Positions 9,791 through 18,289 of a stretch of 64,000 nt of DNA are shown here, one piece after another (the stretch's first letter is position 1; every line of letters begins with the position of its first letter). The notes beneath the pieces are model-generated. The model did not search any database. It saw only the letters and a list, made by a program, of their open reading frames with translations, and had not been told where the DNA came from. The translations under genes and the position numbers were made by a program. Source of the stretch: Aestuariibius sp. HNIBRBA575 (GTDB lineage Bacteria; Pseudomonadota; Alphaproteobacteria; Rhodobacterales; Rhodobacteraceae); contig NZ_CP162414.1 in the NCBI RefSeq assembly GCF_040932005.1, positions 771,501 to 835,500 of the forward strand, in the 5' to 3' direction.

Positions 9791-9936
9791 GTTTTAATCC
9801 TTTCGTACTCCACACCCGAGCTATGGGATCAATTTGGCGAAGGATTGGGGCTCAAATAGGCCGAATAGAGGGTGCTTTTGGGCCGGAATGGTGAAAATCA
9901 GGCCAAATGGGGCAAAATCGAGACCGCCCCATATTG

Positions 9937-10668
9937 TTAAATCTGGCTTTGCGCCGCGATACGGTCTTGGACCAATTTTGATAGGCGCATCGCTTCGGTG
10001 CTGAGTTGTTCGCGGCTATATGTGCCGTGGTCCAAATCGATCAACGCCGCGCTCAGGTCGGCATCATCGGCGGATAAGGCGAGCCCGGACAAAAACTGTG
10101 TCACGTAGTCAAGTTTTTGCGGCAGGTCCTGTTCACCGGTTTGCCCATCACCCAGCATTTCAGCCACATGCGCCAGATCATCCCGATAAGCCAGCCGATC
10201 TGGATGGATGATTTCGGCGGACACATTCCGGGGCATGGGCGGTTGTTTATCCGCGGGTAAATGATCCAGAATCGCCTGTTGAAAGGCCGCAAGGGATGCG
10301 ATGGGTTTGGCAATAAATCCATCAGCCCCAGCGTTCAGCGCACGTTCAGCCGCGTCCACATCGCCTGAAATCCCTAGAATCACCTCGACGCGGGGGCTGG
10401 TATTGGCCAATTCCTGAATCAGATCTTCGCCAGCGCCATCGGGCAGGCCCAGATCAATGATGATCACCGAAGGGCGGTAAACCCGCAAATGGCGGCGCGC
10501 ATGATGCAGGCTGTCTGCGCGCCGAATCCGTGCGCCAGATCGCAACGATAACAGGCGCAGAGCCTCAGACGCGAAACGGCTATCCTCAACCGCCAGAACC
10601 GTATGCCCCAGCAAGGGACGGTTGGCCGTTGGTGGCCGTGTCATCAGAAAGTCGTCAAGATTGTCCAT
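9937..10668 (-). CDS. Response-regulator receiver-domain protein
   Basis: 243 residues. Residues about 20-140 form a receiver (REC) domain: acidic pair ED at 28-29 (LAVEDS), phospho-acceptor D72 in IIIDLGLPDG, and K121 in FIAKP. The remaining hundred residues are mostly helical and acidic with no recognisable DNA-binding or enzymatic domain, so the output is probably protein-protein interaction. No histidine kinase is adjacent. A stretch of about 190 bases separates it from the divergently transcribed mce gene. Confidence 0.85.
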   Translation of the reverse strand: MDNLDDFLMTRPPTANRPLLGHTVLAVEDSRFASEALRLLSLRSGARIRRADSLHHARRHLRVYRPSVIIIDLGLPDGAGEDLIQELANTSPRVEVILGISGDVDAAERALNAGADGFIAKPIASLAAFQQAILDHLPADKQPPMPRNVSAEIIHPDRLAYRDDLAHVAEMLGDGQTGEQDLPQKLDYVTQFLSGLALSADDADLSAALIDLDHGTYSREQLSTEAMRLSKLVQDRIAAQSQI

Positions 10669-10861
10669 TTTACCCCTCCTGTTAGGTATTGGTTCTGCGA
10701 CTAGACAAGCACCCTGATGGTGAAGACCAAGTTAACGGGCCGCGACACATCGCTAGAAAATGGACTCATCGCCGAACATGTAACCGCGACCGAAAGGCGC
10801 GGCCCGTTGCGCCGACTGACCAGAGCAGCGATAAGCAGGCAACAAAAGAGAGGAGCCCGCC

Positions 10862-11266
10862 ATGATCGGTCGTTTGAACCATGTCGCCATTGCTGTCCCA
10901 AATTTGGAGGCCGCAGCCGCACAATATCGCAACGCATTGGGAGCCAAAGTGGGCGCCCCACAGGATGAACCTGATCACGGGGTGACGGTGATTTTTATTG
11001 AATTGCCAAATACCAAGATCGAATTGCTGTATCCGCTGGGCGAAGACAGCCCGATCAACGGCTTTTTGGCGAAAAACCCATCCGGTGGCATCCATCATAT
11101 CTGTTACGAAGTGGATGACATCATCGCTGCGCGTGACCATTTGCAGGAAACCGGGGCACGTGTGCTGGGATCTGGCGAGCCAAAAATCGGCGCGCATGGC
11201 AAACCGGTGCTGTTTTTGCATCCCAAGGATTTCAACGGCTGTCTTGTTGAATTAGAGCAGGTTTAA
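10862..11266 (+). CDS. mce: Methylmalonyl-CoA epimerase
   Basis: 134 residues, the full length of this VOC-fold enzyme that interconverts (S)- and (R)-methylmalonyl-CoA in propionyl-CoA assimilation. Metal and catalytic residues are recognisable: H7 in RLNHVAIAV, a central glutamate in TKIELLYPLG, HHICYEVDD near residue 78, and the terminal glutamate in GCLVELEQV. The start ATG at 10862 follows GAGGAG. The next gene is a DUF1467 protein, a neighbour pair conserved through alphaproteobacteria. Confidence 0.95.
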   Translation: MIGRLNHVAIAVPNLEAAAAQYRNALGAKVGAPQDEPDHGVTVIFIELPNTKIELLYPLGEDSPINGFLAKNPSGGIHHICYEVDDIIAARDHLQETGARVLGSGEPKIGAHGKPVLFLHPKDFNGCLVELEQV

Positions 11267-11300
11267 CGTCGCAATCCGCGGCACGTGAAAGGATCGAACA

Positions 11301-11612
11301 ATGGGAATCACATCGGCGTTGGTATTATTTGCCGTGATCTGGTTCATGGTGTTCTTTATTGTGCTGCCCTTGCGTCTGACAACGCAAGGCGAAGCAGGAG
11401 AGGTGGTTCCCGGCACCCATAAATCCGCGCCCAGTGACGTGAATATCGCCCGCAAAGCCAAGATCACCAGCGTTGTTTCGTTGGGGGTGTTTGGCATCAT
11501 TGCGGGCACCATTCTGTCTGGGGTGATCTCTGTTCGGGATATGGATTGGTTTGACCGGATGGCATCGCCGCATATCCCGTCCATGCACCCTGATGTATTG
11601 GATGCTGAATAA
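11301..11612 (+). CDS. DUF1467 family small membrane protein
   Basis: 103 residues with two membrane segments (about 4-24 and 52-75) separated by a hydrophilic loop containing the family-typical [14 protein letters not shown]. Function unknown. It is conserved next to methylmalonyl-CoA epimerase in alphaproteobacteria and here lies 34 bases downstream of mce and 2 bases upstream of the Nudix gene, so all three are probably co-transcribed. Confidence 0.85.
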   Translation: MGITSALVLFAVIWFMVFFIVLPLRLTTQGEAGEVVPGTHKSAPSDVNIARKAKITSVVSLGVFGIIAGTILSGVISVRDMDWFDRMASPHIPSMHPDVLDAE

Positions 11613-11614
11613 AC

Positions 11615-12037
11615 ATGACGCATTGGCCAAAACTTGCGGCCATTGCGGTTGTTGTGCAGGGCGATCACGTCCTGCTTGTGCGGCGCAAAAATCCACCTGA
11701 TGCCGGGCTGTGGGGCTATCCGGGGGGGCATGTTGATCCGGGTGAAACTGCACTTGCGGCGGCTATGCGCGAAGTGGCCGAAGAAACCGGTGTGACCGTG
11801 CGCGCCGGTGGGTATTTAACCAACCTCGACATCATCGGTCACCACCCTGATGGCACGCTGGAATATCACTACCTGCTGGCTGCGGTTCACTGCGATTATG
11901 TCAGCGGCACGCCCCAAGCTGCCGATGATGTTTCTGACGCGGCTTGGATGCCCCTATCACAGGTTCTGGACGGCAATCTAAACATGAGCGCAGACGTCGC
12001 GAACGTGTTGCAAATGGCCATCGCAGCGCGGGCTTAG
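11615..12037 (+). CDS. Nudix hydrolase
   Basis: 140 residues. The Nudix box [20 protein letters not shown] (about residues 38-57), continuing TGV, matches GX5EX7REUXEEXGU, so it should hydrolyse a nucleoside diphosphate linked to another moiety. The [20 protein letters not shown] strand before it is typical of ADP-ribose/NUDT-like members, but the substrate cannot be assigned. The stop codon TAG shares the bases TTAG with the TAA of the convergent EI24 gene (4-base overlap). Confidence 0.88.
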   Translation: MTHWPKLAAIAVVVQGDHVLLVRRKNPPDAGLWGYPGGHVDPGETALAAAMREVAEETGVTVRAGGYLTNLDIIGHHPDGTLEYHYLLAAVHCDYVSGTPQAADDVSDAAWMPLSQVLDGNLNMSADVANVLQMAIAARA

Positions 12038-12729
12038 CCTGCCTTGTTGTTCAATCGATGAAACAGATGCGTGAACGTGGCGGCCCCCAAAATTGGGATG
12101 ATCAGGTTCAATAGCGGCACCGTCAGAGGGATTGCCATCAGACAACCTGCCAGCCAAATTTCACCGGAATGCTGTTTGCGCAGCGCTTTGGCATTTTGGC
12201 GTCCGATCCGACGCATGGCAGCGATCTGAAAATATTCCCGCCCCAGCAGATAGCCGTTCAACCCCCAGAAAATGACAATCGCGGCAAAGGGCAGCAACCC
12301 ATATGCGATGATCGCCAGTAGGTTTGCGCCAATCAAAACCCCGAGAAAATTGATAGTGTCGCGAAACGCGTCACCAAATGGCGTGCGGGGAATATCGGGC
12401 AAATGGGGATAGTGCACATCCTCAACCGCCTGCGCGACGTCATCCAGAAACATCGATGTGATCGCCGAAGCAACCGGCACCATCAGGAATATCGACAGGA
12501 TGAACATCAACAACAAACTGCCCCAGCCCAGCAGGTCGCCTAGCCATGAGATTTCACCGATGCCGGGGATGGTTATGGGTTCGCCCGACGTGCTGTTGAT
12601 GAACCACAACAAAACGGCATAAGCCCCGACCAGCAACGCGATGGTCAACGCAATTCCCAGCCACAATACACGCCGAAAGCGGGGATCGGGCAATTGGGCG
12701 AATGCCTTGAAAAAGTCGGTGACGATCAT
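12034..12729 (-). CDS. EI24/CysZ-like integral membrane protein
   Basis: 231 residues from the ATG at 12727-12729, which overlaps the upstream nitroreductase stop as ATGA; an in-frame ATG four codons earlier is possible. About four to five membrane segments with the family landmark [14 protein letters not shown] near residue 180. In E. coli, CysZ is a sulfate transporter of this fold, but EI24-domain proteins of alphaproteobacteria have no demonstrated substrate, and no sulfur genes lie nearby. Confidence 0.8.
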   Translation of the reverse strand: MIVTDFFKAFAQLPDPRFRRVLWLGIALTIALLVGAYAVLLWFINSTSGEPITIPGIGEISWLGDLLGWGSLLLMFILSIFLMVPVASAITSMFLDDVAQAVEDVHYPHLPDIPRTPFGDAFRDTINFLGVLIGANLLAIIAYGLLPFAAIVIFWGLNGYLLGREYFQIAAMRRIGRQNAKALRKQHSGEIWLAGCLMAIPLTVPLLNLIIPILGAATFTHLFHRLNNKAG

Positions 12730-13304
12730 GACTGAACCCATGTGACTTTGGTGGCTAAATCAGGGCGGGGCCGTTCTGGTGGTGCGACGCGTTCGGTGCC
12801 GATATGGATAAAGCCCGCAATGGTTTCATTTGGGGCTAATCCCAGATTTTGTTCAACAAAATCGCGATCATGGGACGCCCAGCCTGACAGCCAATTGGCC
12901 CCCCAACCCGCAGCCAAAGCCGCGTTCAACAATGCGGCACACACGGCCCCCGCCGATAAAACCTGTTCGATCTGAGGGATTTTAGGGGACACAACCGGTG
13001 CGCTGACAACTGCCACGGCCAGATCTGCGTTGGAAAATTGCAATTGCGCCTTTTCGATTTTGTCAGGGTCGATATCCAATGCCGCACCGCGCGCCGCAAC
13101 GGCATCCCCCAACCGCGACAGGGCCGCCTTTTGCAGGACGATGAACCGCCAGGGTTCCAGTTTGCCGTGATCCGGTGTGCGACAGGCCGCGGTCAGCAAA
13201 ATGTCCAGATCAGCGCGATCGGGAACCGGTGTCGTCAGTGTTTTGGCGGGGCGCGACCGCCGACACAGCAAAAATTCAAGTGCGGCTTGGTTGGCGATGG
13301 GCAT
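12726..13304 (-). CDS. Nitroreductase family protein
   Basis: 192 residues from the ATG at 13302-13304 (MPIANQAALEFLLCRRSRPA); the frame extends 52 codons further upstream, but that extension is not family-like. FMN-dependent, with NAD(P)H as probable donor. The FMN-binding CRRSRP start, the TAACRTPDHGKLEPWRFIVL segment near 45 and the AGWGANWLSGW segment near 135 resemble the small YdjA-type nitroreductases. Natural substrate unknown. It is coupled to the EI24 gene by an ATGA overlap. Confidence 0.88.
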   Translation of the reverse strand: MPIANQAALEFLLCRRSRPAKTLTTPVPDRADLDILLTAACRTPDHGKLEPWRFIVLQKAALSRLGDAVAARGAALDIDPDKIEKAQLQFSNADLAVAVVSAPVVSPKIPQIEQVLSAGAVCAALLNAALAAGWGANWLSGWASHDRDFVEQNLGLAPNETIAGFIHIGTERVAPPERPRPDLATKVTWVQS

Positions 13305-13509
13305 AAAATGTCCTGTCGGTTTCAAAGGTTGAAACGGATTTAAGGGTCCTTGGCCATGCATACCACCCCTTTGCCCCGGCAAAAGCCATCGTTTTGCGCC
13401 CAAATCGGATGGCGTGCGGGAATTTCGCGGTTGCGATCTGTGTTTGGACGCCTGCCACAAGGTAGGTCATCCAGCCGAGGGAACCAACCGGGGGCAATCA
13501 GCCGGGGGG

Positions 13510-13773
13510 CTAGACGCTGTCCTCTGGGGGATCGCCGTCCTGAAAGGGGCGGATGCGATACACACCTTCTGGTAGATCCAGCGCCGCGCCCAAATCCCGC
13601 AATTGCGACAAAGACAGCGTAATTGTCACATCGCGATCCGTGCGGGGATCGTATTGGGTCACGGTGATCACTTCTGCAAATGCATTCACGATCACGTCTT
13701 CTTTTAGTGGGGTTTCGCCTTCGTCAACGAGGGTAATGACCGAGGCGTCGAAATCGTGTTCTATGGTAAACAT
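13510..13773 (-). CDS. Conserved hypothetical protein, 87 residues
   Basis: Small, acidic, mostly beta-strand-like protein (MFTIEHDFDASVITLVDEGE at the N-terminus, QLRDLGAALDLPEGVYRIRP near the C-terminus). No membrane segment or signal. I recognise no domain. Coding character is supported by codon use like its neighbours and a clean start/stop. It is transcribed divergently from the M48 lipoprotein gene, with 110 bases between them. Confidence 0.6.
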   Translation of the reverse strand: MFTIEHDFDASVITLVDEGETPLKEDVIVNAFAEVITVTQYDPRTDRDVTITLSLSQLRDLGAALDLPEGVYRIRPFQDGDPPEDSV

Positions 13774-13883
13774 ATCTGTATGTTAGCCTGCATTCCGGGT
13801 TGTGCAAAGGGCGTTCACACAATCGGGACTGGCCCGATGCTTTTGCATTCGTTACATAGGGACAAACCCGCAGGAGAGTTTAT

Positions 13884-14630
13884 ATGCGTAACTTGGTTCT
13901 TGGTCTGGGAATGGCCTTTGGTTTGATGGCGTGTGTTGATGCAACACAACCGATCGATACGCCTGCGCAAACATCGCCGACGACCCAGCCGCAGACACCG
14001 CAATTGCGCGCCAGTGCCAATGTTCCGCGTCGGGATGCCCGACAACTTGCGCGGGATTTCATCGAAGTTGTGAACCAGCTGGAACCTGTGGCCGAGGCAG
14101 AATGCCGGCGTCGATTGTCACGCGGCAATTGCGATTTTCTGATAGTTGTCGACGACAGCCCCAACGCGCCGCCAAATGCGTTTCAAACGGTGGATGAAAC
14201 CGGGCGGCCGATCATCGCGTTTACCTTGGCTTTGCTGAGGGAAACTCAAAACAAAGAAGAAATCGCATTTGTCATGGCCCATGAGGCAGCTCACCATATT
14301 GCGGGGCATCTGGACGTGCAGCGGCGCAATGCGGCCATCGGGGCACAGGTGTTTGGCCAATTGGCCGGAACCTTGGGCACGGATTCCTCCGAAGCGTTGG
14401 AAACCGCGCAGGAAATTGGCGCTTTGGTTGGCGCGCGCACCTTTAGTCAGGAATTTGAACTAGAGGCCGATGAAATGGGCGCACGGATTGCGCATCTCGC
14501 TGGGTATGATCCCTTGATTGGGGCCCAGTTCTTTACCCGGATCCCCGATCCCGGTGACCATTTCCTAAGCAGCCATCCCCCCAATGCGGCCCGTATCGCG
14601 GCGGTGCAACGTGTGGCTGCGCGCCTGTAA
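13884..14630 (+). CDS. M48-family metalloprotease lipoprotein
   Basis: 248 residues. The N-terminus has a lipoprotein signal with the lipobox GLMAC (C17), followed by a proline/threonine/glutamine-rich linker to about residue 45. The zinc site is intact: HEAAH at 133-137 and the downstream glutamate of ELEADEMG (E194). It ends with the SSHPPNAARIAAV helix usual for Loip/BepA/YcaL-type peptidases. It should act in the periplasm in envelope protein quality control. RBS CAGGAG precedes the ATG. Confidence 0.9.
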   Translation: MRNLVLGLGMAFGLMACVDATQPIDTPAQTSPTTQPQTPQLRASANVPRRDARQLARDFIEVVNQLEPVAEAECRRRLSRGNCDFLIVVDDSPNAPPNAFQTVDETGRPIIAFTLALLRETQNKEEIAFVMAHEAAHHIAGHLDVQRRNAAIGAQVFGQLAGTLGTDSSEALETAQEIGALVGARTFSQEFELEADEMGARIAHLAGYDPLIGAQFFTRIPDPGDHFLSSHPPNAARIAAVQRVAARL

Positions 14631-14727
14631 TGGCGGCGATTGATTGCAGCGTCGATCAGGTTTGATCTGACGCAAAGACGGCCCCCTTTGTTTGGCATCA
14701 TATTGCGCCCAACAAAGGAGACCAGTC

Positions 14728-14982
14728 ATGCACCCAATGGGCAATCCACGTGATCATTTTTGGCTGACCATCGGTATGTCAAAGGCCGTTGGCGCCAATC
14801 TGGGGGATGCGTTGCGCGATGGTAAATTGACCCAGCGCAGCTATGCAGAAATCATCAATGCCTGTCGCACCTGTGATAATCCACAAGGGTGTAAACATTG
14901 GTTGGATCAAAATCCCAGCGCCACTGCTGCACCGGATTATTGTCGCAACAAAACGGAATTGGCAGCGTTGGCCAGCTCATAA
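14728..14982 (+). CDS. DUF6455 family protein
   Basis: 84 residues from the ATG at 14728, which has AAAGGAG seven bases upstream; an in-frame ATG at 14692 is less likely. It shows the family pattern of a helical region (HFWLTIGMSKAVGANL) followed by a cysteine cluster CRTCDNPQGC and a last cysteine in APDYCRNK, which suggests metal binding or a structural disulfide. These small proteins are widespread in Rhodobacterales, with no known role. Confidence 0.75.
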   Translation: MHPMGNPRDHFWLTIGMSKAVGANLGDALRDGKLTQRSYAEIINACRTCDNPQGCKHWLDQNPSATAAPDYCRNKTELAALASS

Positions 14983-15010
14983 CATTGCGCATTTGGAAAC
15001 ATATAACCCC

Positions 15011-15817
15011 CTAGGTCAGACCAGCCCTGGCTAAGATACGTTTCGCTTTTTTGACAATCGGTGCGTCAATCATTCGACCATCGATTAAAACGGCAGCCCC
15101 GCCATGGGCCTGATCTGCGTCGCAAACATCCTGAGCCCATGCCCTTTCAGCATCACTTGGGCGCATTGCGCGGCGAACGATATCCACTTGGCTTGGATGA
15201 ATGACCAATTTACCTGCAAATCCCAGATTGGCCGCATAGTCCGCATCCGAACGGATCAAAGCATCGTCGGTCACGGATGTTGTCACGCCATCCACAGGCG
15301 GTGGCAGGTTTTGGGCCCGCGAATGCGTCACCAAAGCCAAACGCGCAAGCAGCAGCGCATCACGGGTTTCGCCACAGCCAACGTCAAACGCATAATCAAT
15401 GGACCCAAAAGCCAGTTGACGCAGGTTGGTCGCCCGACAGATATCAGGCAGGTTCACGACACCTTTGGCCGATTCAATCAGGCCAATCACCGGCAGGTCT
15501 AGCCCAATTTTTGCACAATCGGCCGCGTGTTCTGTCTTTGGCAGCATCACGCCGCTGATCCCGGCATGGCGCGCAAATCGTACGTCCTGTTCAAACCAAT
15601 CTGTATCTACGGCATTTATCCGCAAAATGATTGGGATTGTGGCATCAGGCAAATAGTCTGCCAGATTTGATCGGGCCTTCACTTTTTCAGATGGCGGCAC
15701 CGCGTCTTCTAGGTCGACGATGATCGCGTCGGCCCCACTGCGCGCCGCCTTTGAAATGCGATCAGGTCGCGTCGCGGGGACAAAAAGCGGCGTCACAAGT
15801 GGTTTGAACGGGGGCAT
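15011..15817 (-). CDS. CitE-like CoA-ester lyase (HpcH/HpaI family), probable citramalyl/malyl-CoA-type lyase
   Basis: 268 residues, TIM-barrel C-C lyase of the CitE/CCL/MCL group. Landmarks: LFVPATRPDRISKAARSGAD at 11-30, acidic metal site VDLEDAVPPSEK at 34-45, a LPVIGLIESAKGV strand near 108, and GFAGKLVIHPSQV near 205. Its length fits free-standing citramalyl-CoA lyase (Ccl) better than the longer malyl-CoA lyases. With the two upstream genes (CoA-transferase and MaoC-type hydratase) it completes a set able to activate, hydrate and cleave itaconate or mesaconate to acetyl-CoA plus pyruvate. It starts 49 bases after the CoA-transferase stop, probably in the same operon. Exact substrate is inferred. 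Confidence 0.82.
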   Translation of the reverse strand: MPPFKPLVTPLFVPATRPDRISKAARSGADAIIVDLEDAVPPSEKVKARSNLADYLPDATIPIILRINAVDTDWFEQDVRFARHAGISGVMLPKTEHAADCAKIGLDLPVIGLIESAKGVVNLPDICRATNLRQLAFGSIDYAFDVGCGETRDALLLARLALVTHSRAQNLPPPVDGVTTSVTDDALIRSDADYAANLGFAGKLVIHPSQVDIVRRAMRPSDAERAWAQDVCDADQAHGGAAVLIDGRMIDAPIVKKAKRILARAGLT

Positions 15818-15866
15818 GTTGGTGACCTAACTAATCAGAAAATAGTATGTGGGTTTTGTCGCAACT

Positions 15867-17108
15867 TCAGGCCGCTGGGCGCATGTTTTTGCCTGCAGGT
15901 CCTTTGACCACCCCTTCGTCAAAGAGCGATGCGATTTCGACATCCGGTAAGCCCACCACATCCCCAAGTATTTCTTCTGTGTTTGCCCCTAGGATGGGGG
16001 CTGGGCTGGGTTCATCCCGATCATAGTCTGAGAAATTCAATGGCGAACCGGGAACCAGGAAACGGCCCAGTCCGGGGTTCTCAATCTCGGAAAACATTGG
16101 GTTTTCGGTGGATAAATCATCATCATTTGATAATGCGGATTCGAAATCCCGAAACAGTGACCATGTCAGGCCCAGTTCATCAAATTGTTTGCCGATCGAT
16201 GCAGCGTCGCGCGCCGCAAACCAAGGTTTAAAGAGGTCAGTGATTGCATTGCGATGAATGTAACGCATTCCTTCGTCGTCAAAATCCACGCCCAGAGATG
16301 TCGAAAGCGCATCCAGAGGGGCCTGTGTTTCTGTCGCAGAAATGAGCCCGCGCCATTGCCGACCTGTCAGCCCGATCACCATAATGCGCTGCCCATCTGC
16401 GCAGATAAAATCCTGCCCATAGGCCCCATATAATGCGTTTCCTGATTTCTGCCGTTTGGTCCCCCCCATCGCAGTGTCCCCAATGATGCCCAAATTGCCC
16501 AACATTGCAGCACCAACATCCTTTAGGGAAAACTCCACATCCTGCCCGCGCCCCGTTTTAAAACGATGTCGTTCCGCAGCAAGCAATGCCGACACCATGA
16601 GCTGACCGGCAACACAATCCCATGCAGGGAGCGCATGAGCGACGGGATCGGTCGAGCCTTCTGGACCAGTGATCGCCGGAAAGCCGAGCGCCGGATTGAC
16701 CGTGTAATCCACCGCGGGACGGCCATGGCGATCCCCCTTGAGCGAAACCATGATCAGGTCTTTGCGGTGCTGGGACAGGGTTTCATGATCCATCCACCCA
16801 CGTACCTTGAGGTTGGTCATAAACATTCCCGCATCTTTGCCCGGGGCTGTGATGATCTGTGTCACCAATTCACGCCCTCTGGGGGATCGCATATCCAGTG
16901 CAATCGACCGCTTGCCTTTGTTCATCCCCGCCCAGAAATGGCTGTTGCCATTGGGGGCAACGGGCCAGCGTGTCGCGTCCAGCCCACCGCCCAAGCGGTC
17001 AAACCGAATGACATCCGCCCCCATCTGCGCCAATGTCATGCCCGCCAGCGGCACCGCAACAAAAGCGGACCCTTCAACGATGCGCATACCTGTTAGAATG
17101 CCGCTCAT
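15867..17108 (-). CDS. CaiB/BaiF family III CoA-transferase
   Basis: 413 residues from the ATG at 17106-17108 (MSGILTGMRIVEGSAFVAVP), preceded by GGGAGG; the open frame continues 21 codons upstream without family similarity. Family III transferases move CoA between carboxylic acids through an aspartyl-CoA intermediate; the probable catalytic aspartate is in ALPAWDCVAGQ near 165. Context (MaoC-type hydratase before it, CitE-like lyase after it) parallels the itaconyl-CoA or mesaconyl-CoA transferases of itaconate degradation and the 3-hydroxypropionate bicycle. ATG and the hydratase stop overlap as ATGA. Confidence 0.85.
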   Translation of the reverse strand: MSGILTGMRIVEGSAFVAVPLAGMTLAQMGADVIRFDRLGGGLDATRWPVAPNGNSHFWAGMNKGKRSIALDMRSPRGRELVTQIITAPGKDAGMFMTNLKVRGWMDHETLSQHRKDLIMVSLKGDRHGRPAVDYTVNPALGFPAITGPEGSTDPVAHALPAWDCVAGQLMVSALLAAERHRFKTGRGQDVEFSLKDVGAAMLGNLGIIGDTAMGGTKRQKSGNALYGAYGQDFICADGQRIMVIGLTGRQWRGLISATETQAPLDALSTSLGVDFDDEGMRYIHRNAITDLFKPWFAARDAASIGKQFDELGLTWSLFRDFESALSNDDDLSTENPMFSEIENPGLGRFLVPGSPLNFSDYDRDEPSPAPILGANTEEILGDVVGLPDVEIASLFDEGVVKGPAGKNMRPAA

Positions 17109-17944
17109 GGTTTTTCCTCCCAAATAATATTTGCCTGCATGCCCTGATGTCCACCGACGATGCCGGTGCACAGGGTCATCCCGTTGTCAGTGTCGTGGCC
17201 AAAAATGTGCAGATCATCGAAATGAAACATCGGATGAATGCCACGAAAGCTGAATTTTTTTGGCTGGCGATCACCCTGTCTGAGCGCCGCGCGCATCAGT
17301 AATGTCGCCTGTAGCGGGCCATGAACAACAAGCCCGGGATATTTTTCGACCTCTTGCGCATAGGGTAAATCGTAATGGATACGGTGCGCGTTAAACGTGG
17401 CGGCTGAATACCGAAACAGCAGCGTTTCGGACATTGGCACAGCTTCTGTGATATCCGCATCCACAGGGACTGGTTTGGGCTTTGGGGGCGAAAACTGCTG
17501 TGGGATATTCAGGTAAACGATGTCCTGAATTTCGCTGATCGCATGGGTGTCATCCTCAAAATACTCATGGGCAATGGTCACAAAAACCATTGGACCTGCG
17601 GCCCCTTCTTTTTGGCTGACAGACCGGATCGTTGACTGGCGCGTGATATCTGATCCGATGTGCAGCGGGGAATGAAACGTCAATGCGCCCGCCGCCCACA
17701 TCCGACGTTCCAACGGCACTGGTGGCATAAACCCCCCGAGCTTGGGGTGTCCGTCACAGGACAATTCTGAGGTCAAACTCTGCGGTACAAAGGCGCTCCA
17801 ATGGGCAAGAAACGGCATCGGGTCCCCGATTTTCCCGGCCCGGTCCCCAAGCGTTGCTGCCAATTTTTGCGCGGCGCTCAGGTCAAGCACACCGCGCTGT
17901 TTTTCACAGCGTCCAGTCCATTGTGAGACGTCTGGATTTTGCAT
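17105..17944 (-). CDS. FAS1-like/MaoC-type hydratase, probable itaconyl- or mesaconyl-CoA hydratase
   Basis: 279 residues with two hot-dog halves. The C-terminal half has the hydratase signature YSAATFNAHRIHYDLPYA (about 185-202) followed by PGLVVHGPLQATLLM; the N-terminal half is a FAS1-like dehydratase domain. Length and two-domain layout match mesaconyl-C4-CoA hydratase and the itaconyl-CoA hydratases of proteobacteria, which hydrate the unsaturated C5 acyl-CoA to citramalyl-CoA. First gene of a three-gene operon; a probable promoter lies at 17981-18007. Confidence 0.82.
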   Translation of the reverse strand: MQNPDVSQWTGRCEKQRGVLDLSAAQKLAATLGDRAGKIGDPMPFLAHWSAFVPQSLTSELSCDGHPKLGGFMPPVPLERRMWAAGALTFHSPLHIGSDITRQSTIRSVSQKEGAAGPMVFVTIAHEYFEDDTHAISEIQDIVYLNIPQQFSPPKPKPVPVDADITEAVPMSETLLFRYSAATFNAHRIHYDLPYAQEVEKYPGLVVHGPLQATLLMRAALRQGDRQPKKFSFRGIHPMFHFDDLHIFGHDTDNGMTLCTGIVGGHQGMQANIIWEEKP

Positions 17945-17980
17945 GGGTAATTTTCTTTCAAAAGCAACTGTTGTTTTGGC

Positions 17981-18007
17981 TTATAATTACCCCGCCAAAA
18001 AAATCAA
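17981..18007 (-). promoter_or_regulatory. Possible promoter of the CoA-transferase/hydratase/lyase operon
   Basis: On the minus strand TTGATT (18007-18002) precedes TTATAA (17986-17981) by 15 bases, inside an AT-rich stretch about 35 bases before the hydratase start. Spacing is a little short, so confidence is modest. The rest of the 345-base gap 17945-18289 holds no gene I can support. Confidence 0.4.
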
Positions 18008-18289
18008 ATGTTTTTAATAACTTAGCGGGATGCGGCGGTATACAATTGCACCAATCTTGCTGTCAGGGCGACCTAACTATGCGCAATTGCACAAAGATAC
18101 TGTGCGTTTTGGCGTGGCTTTGATGTGAAAAAAATTTTGGTATGACAGGCAGCGACATCCCCGAAATGTGGGGTTCGGGCGTCACACACACGCGGTTTTT
18201 GGGCGTGAACAATGGCAAGGAATCGGATGAGCATGCGGGCGAGGTGCCAAATGGCAGGCCTACTTTGGCCGACCCCGACATTTACGCGG

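Noticed and set aside
13305..13460. N-terminal extension of the nitroreductase frame
   Set aside because: 52 residues rich in Arg/Gly/Pro with no family match; the family-like start is MPIANQ at 13304.
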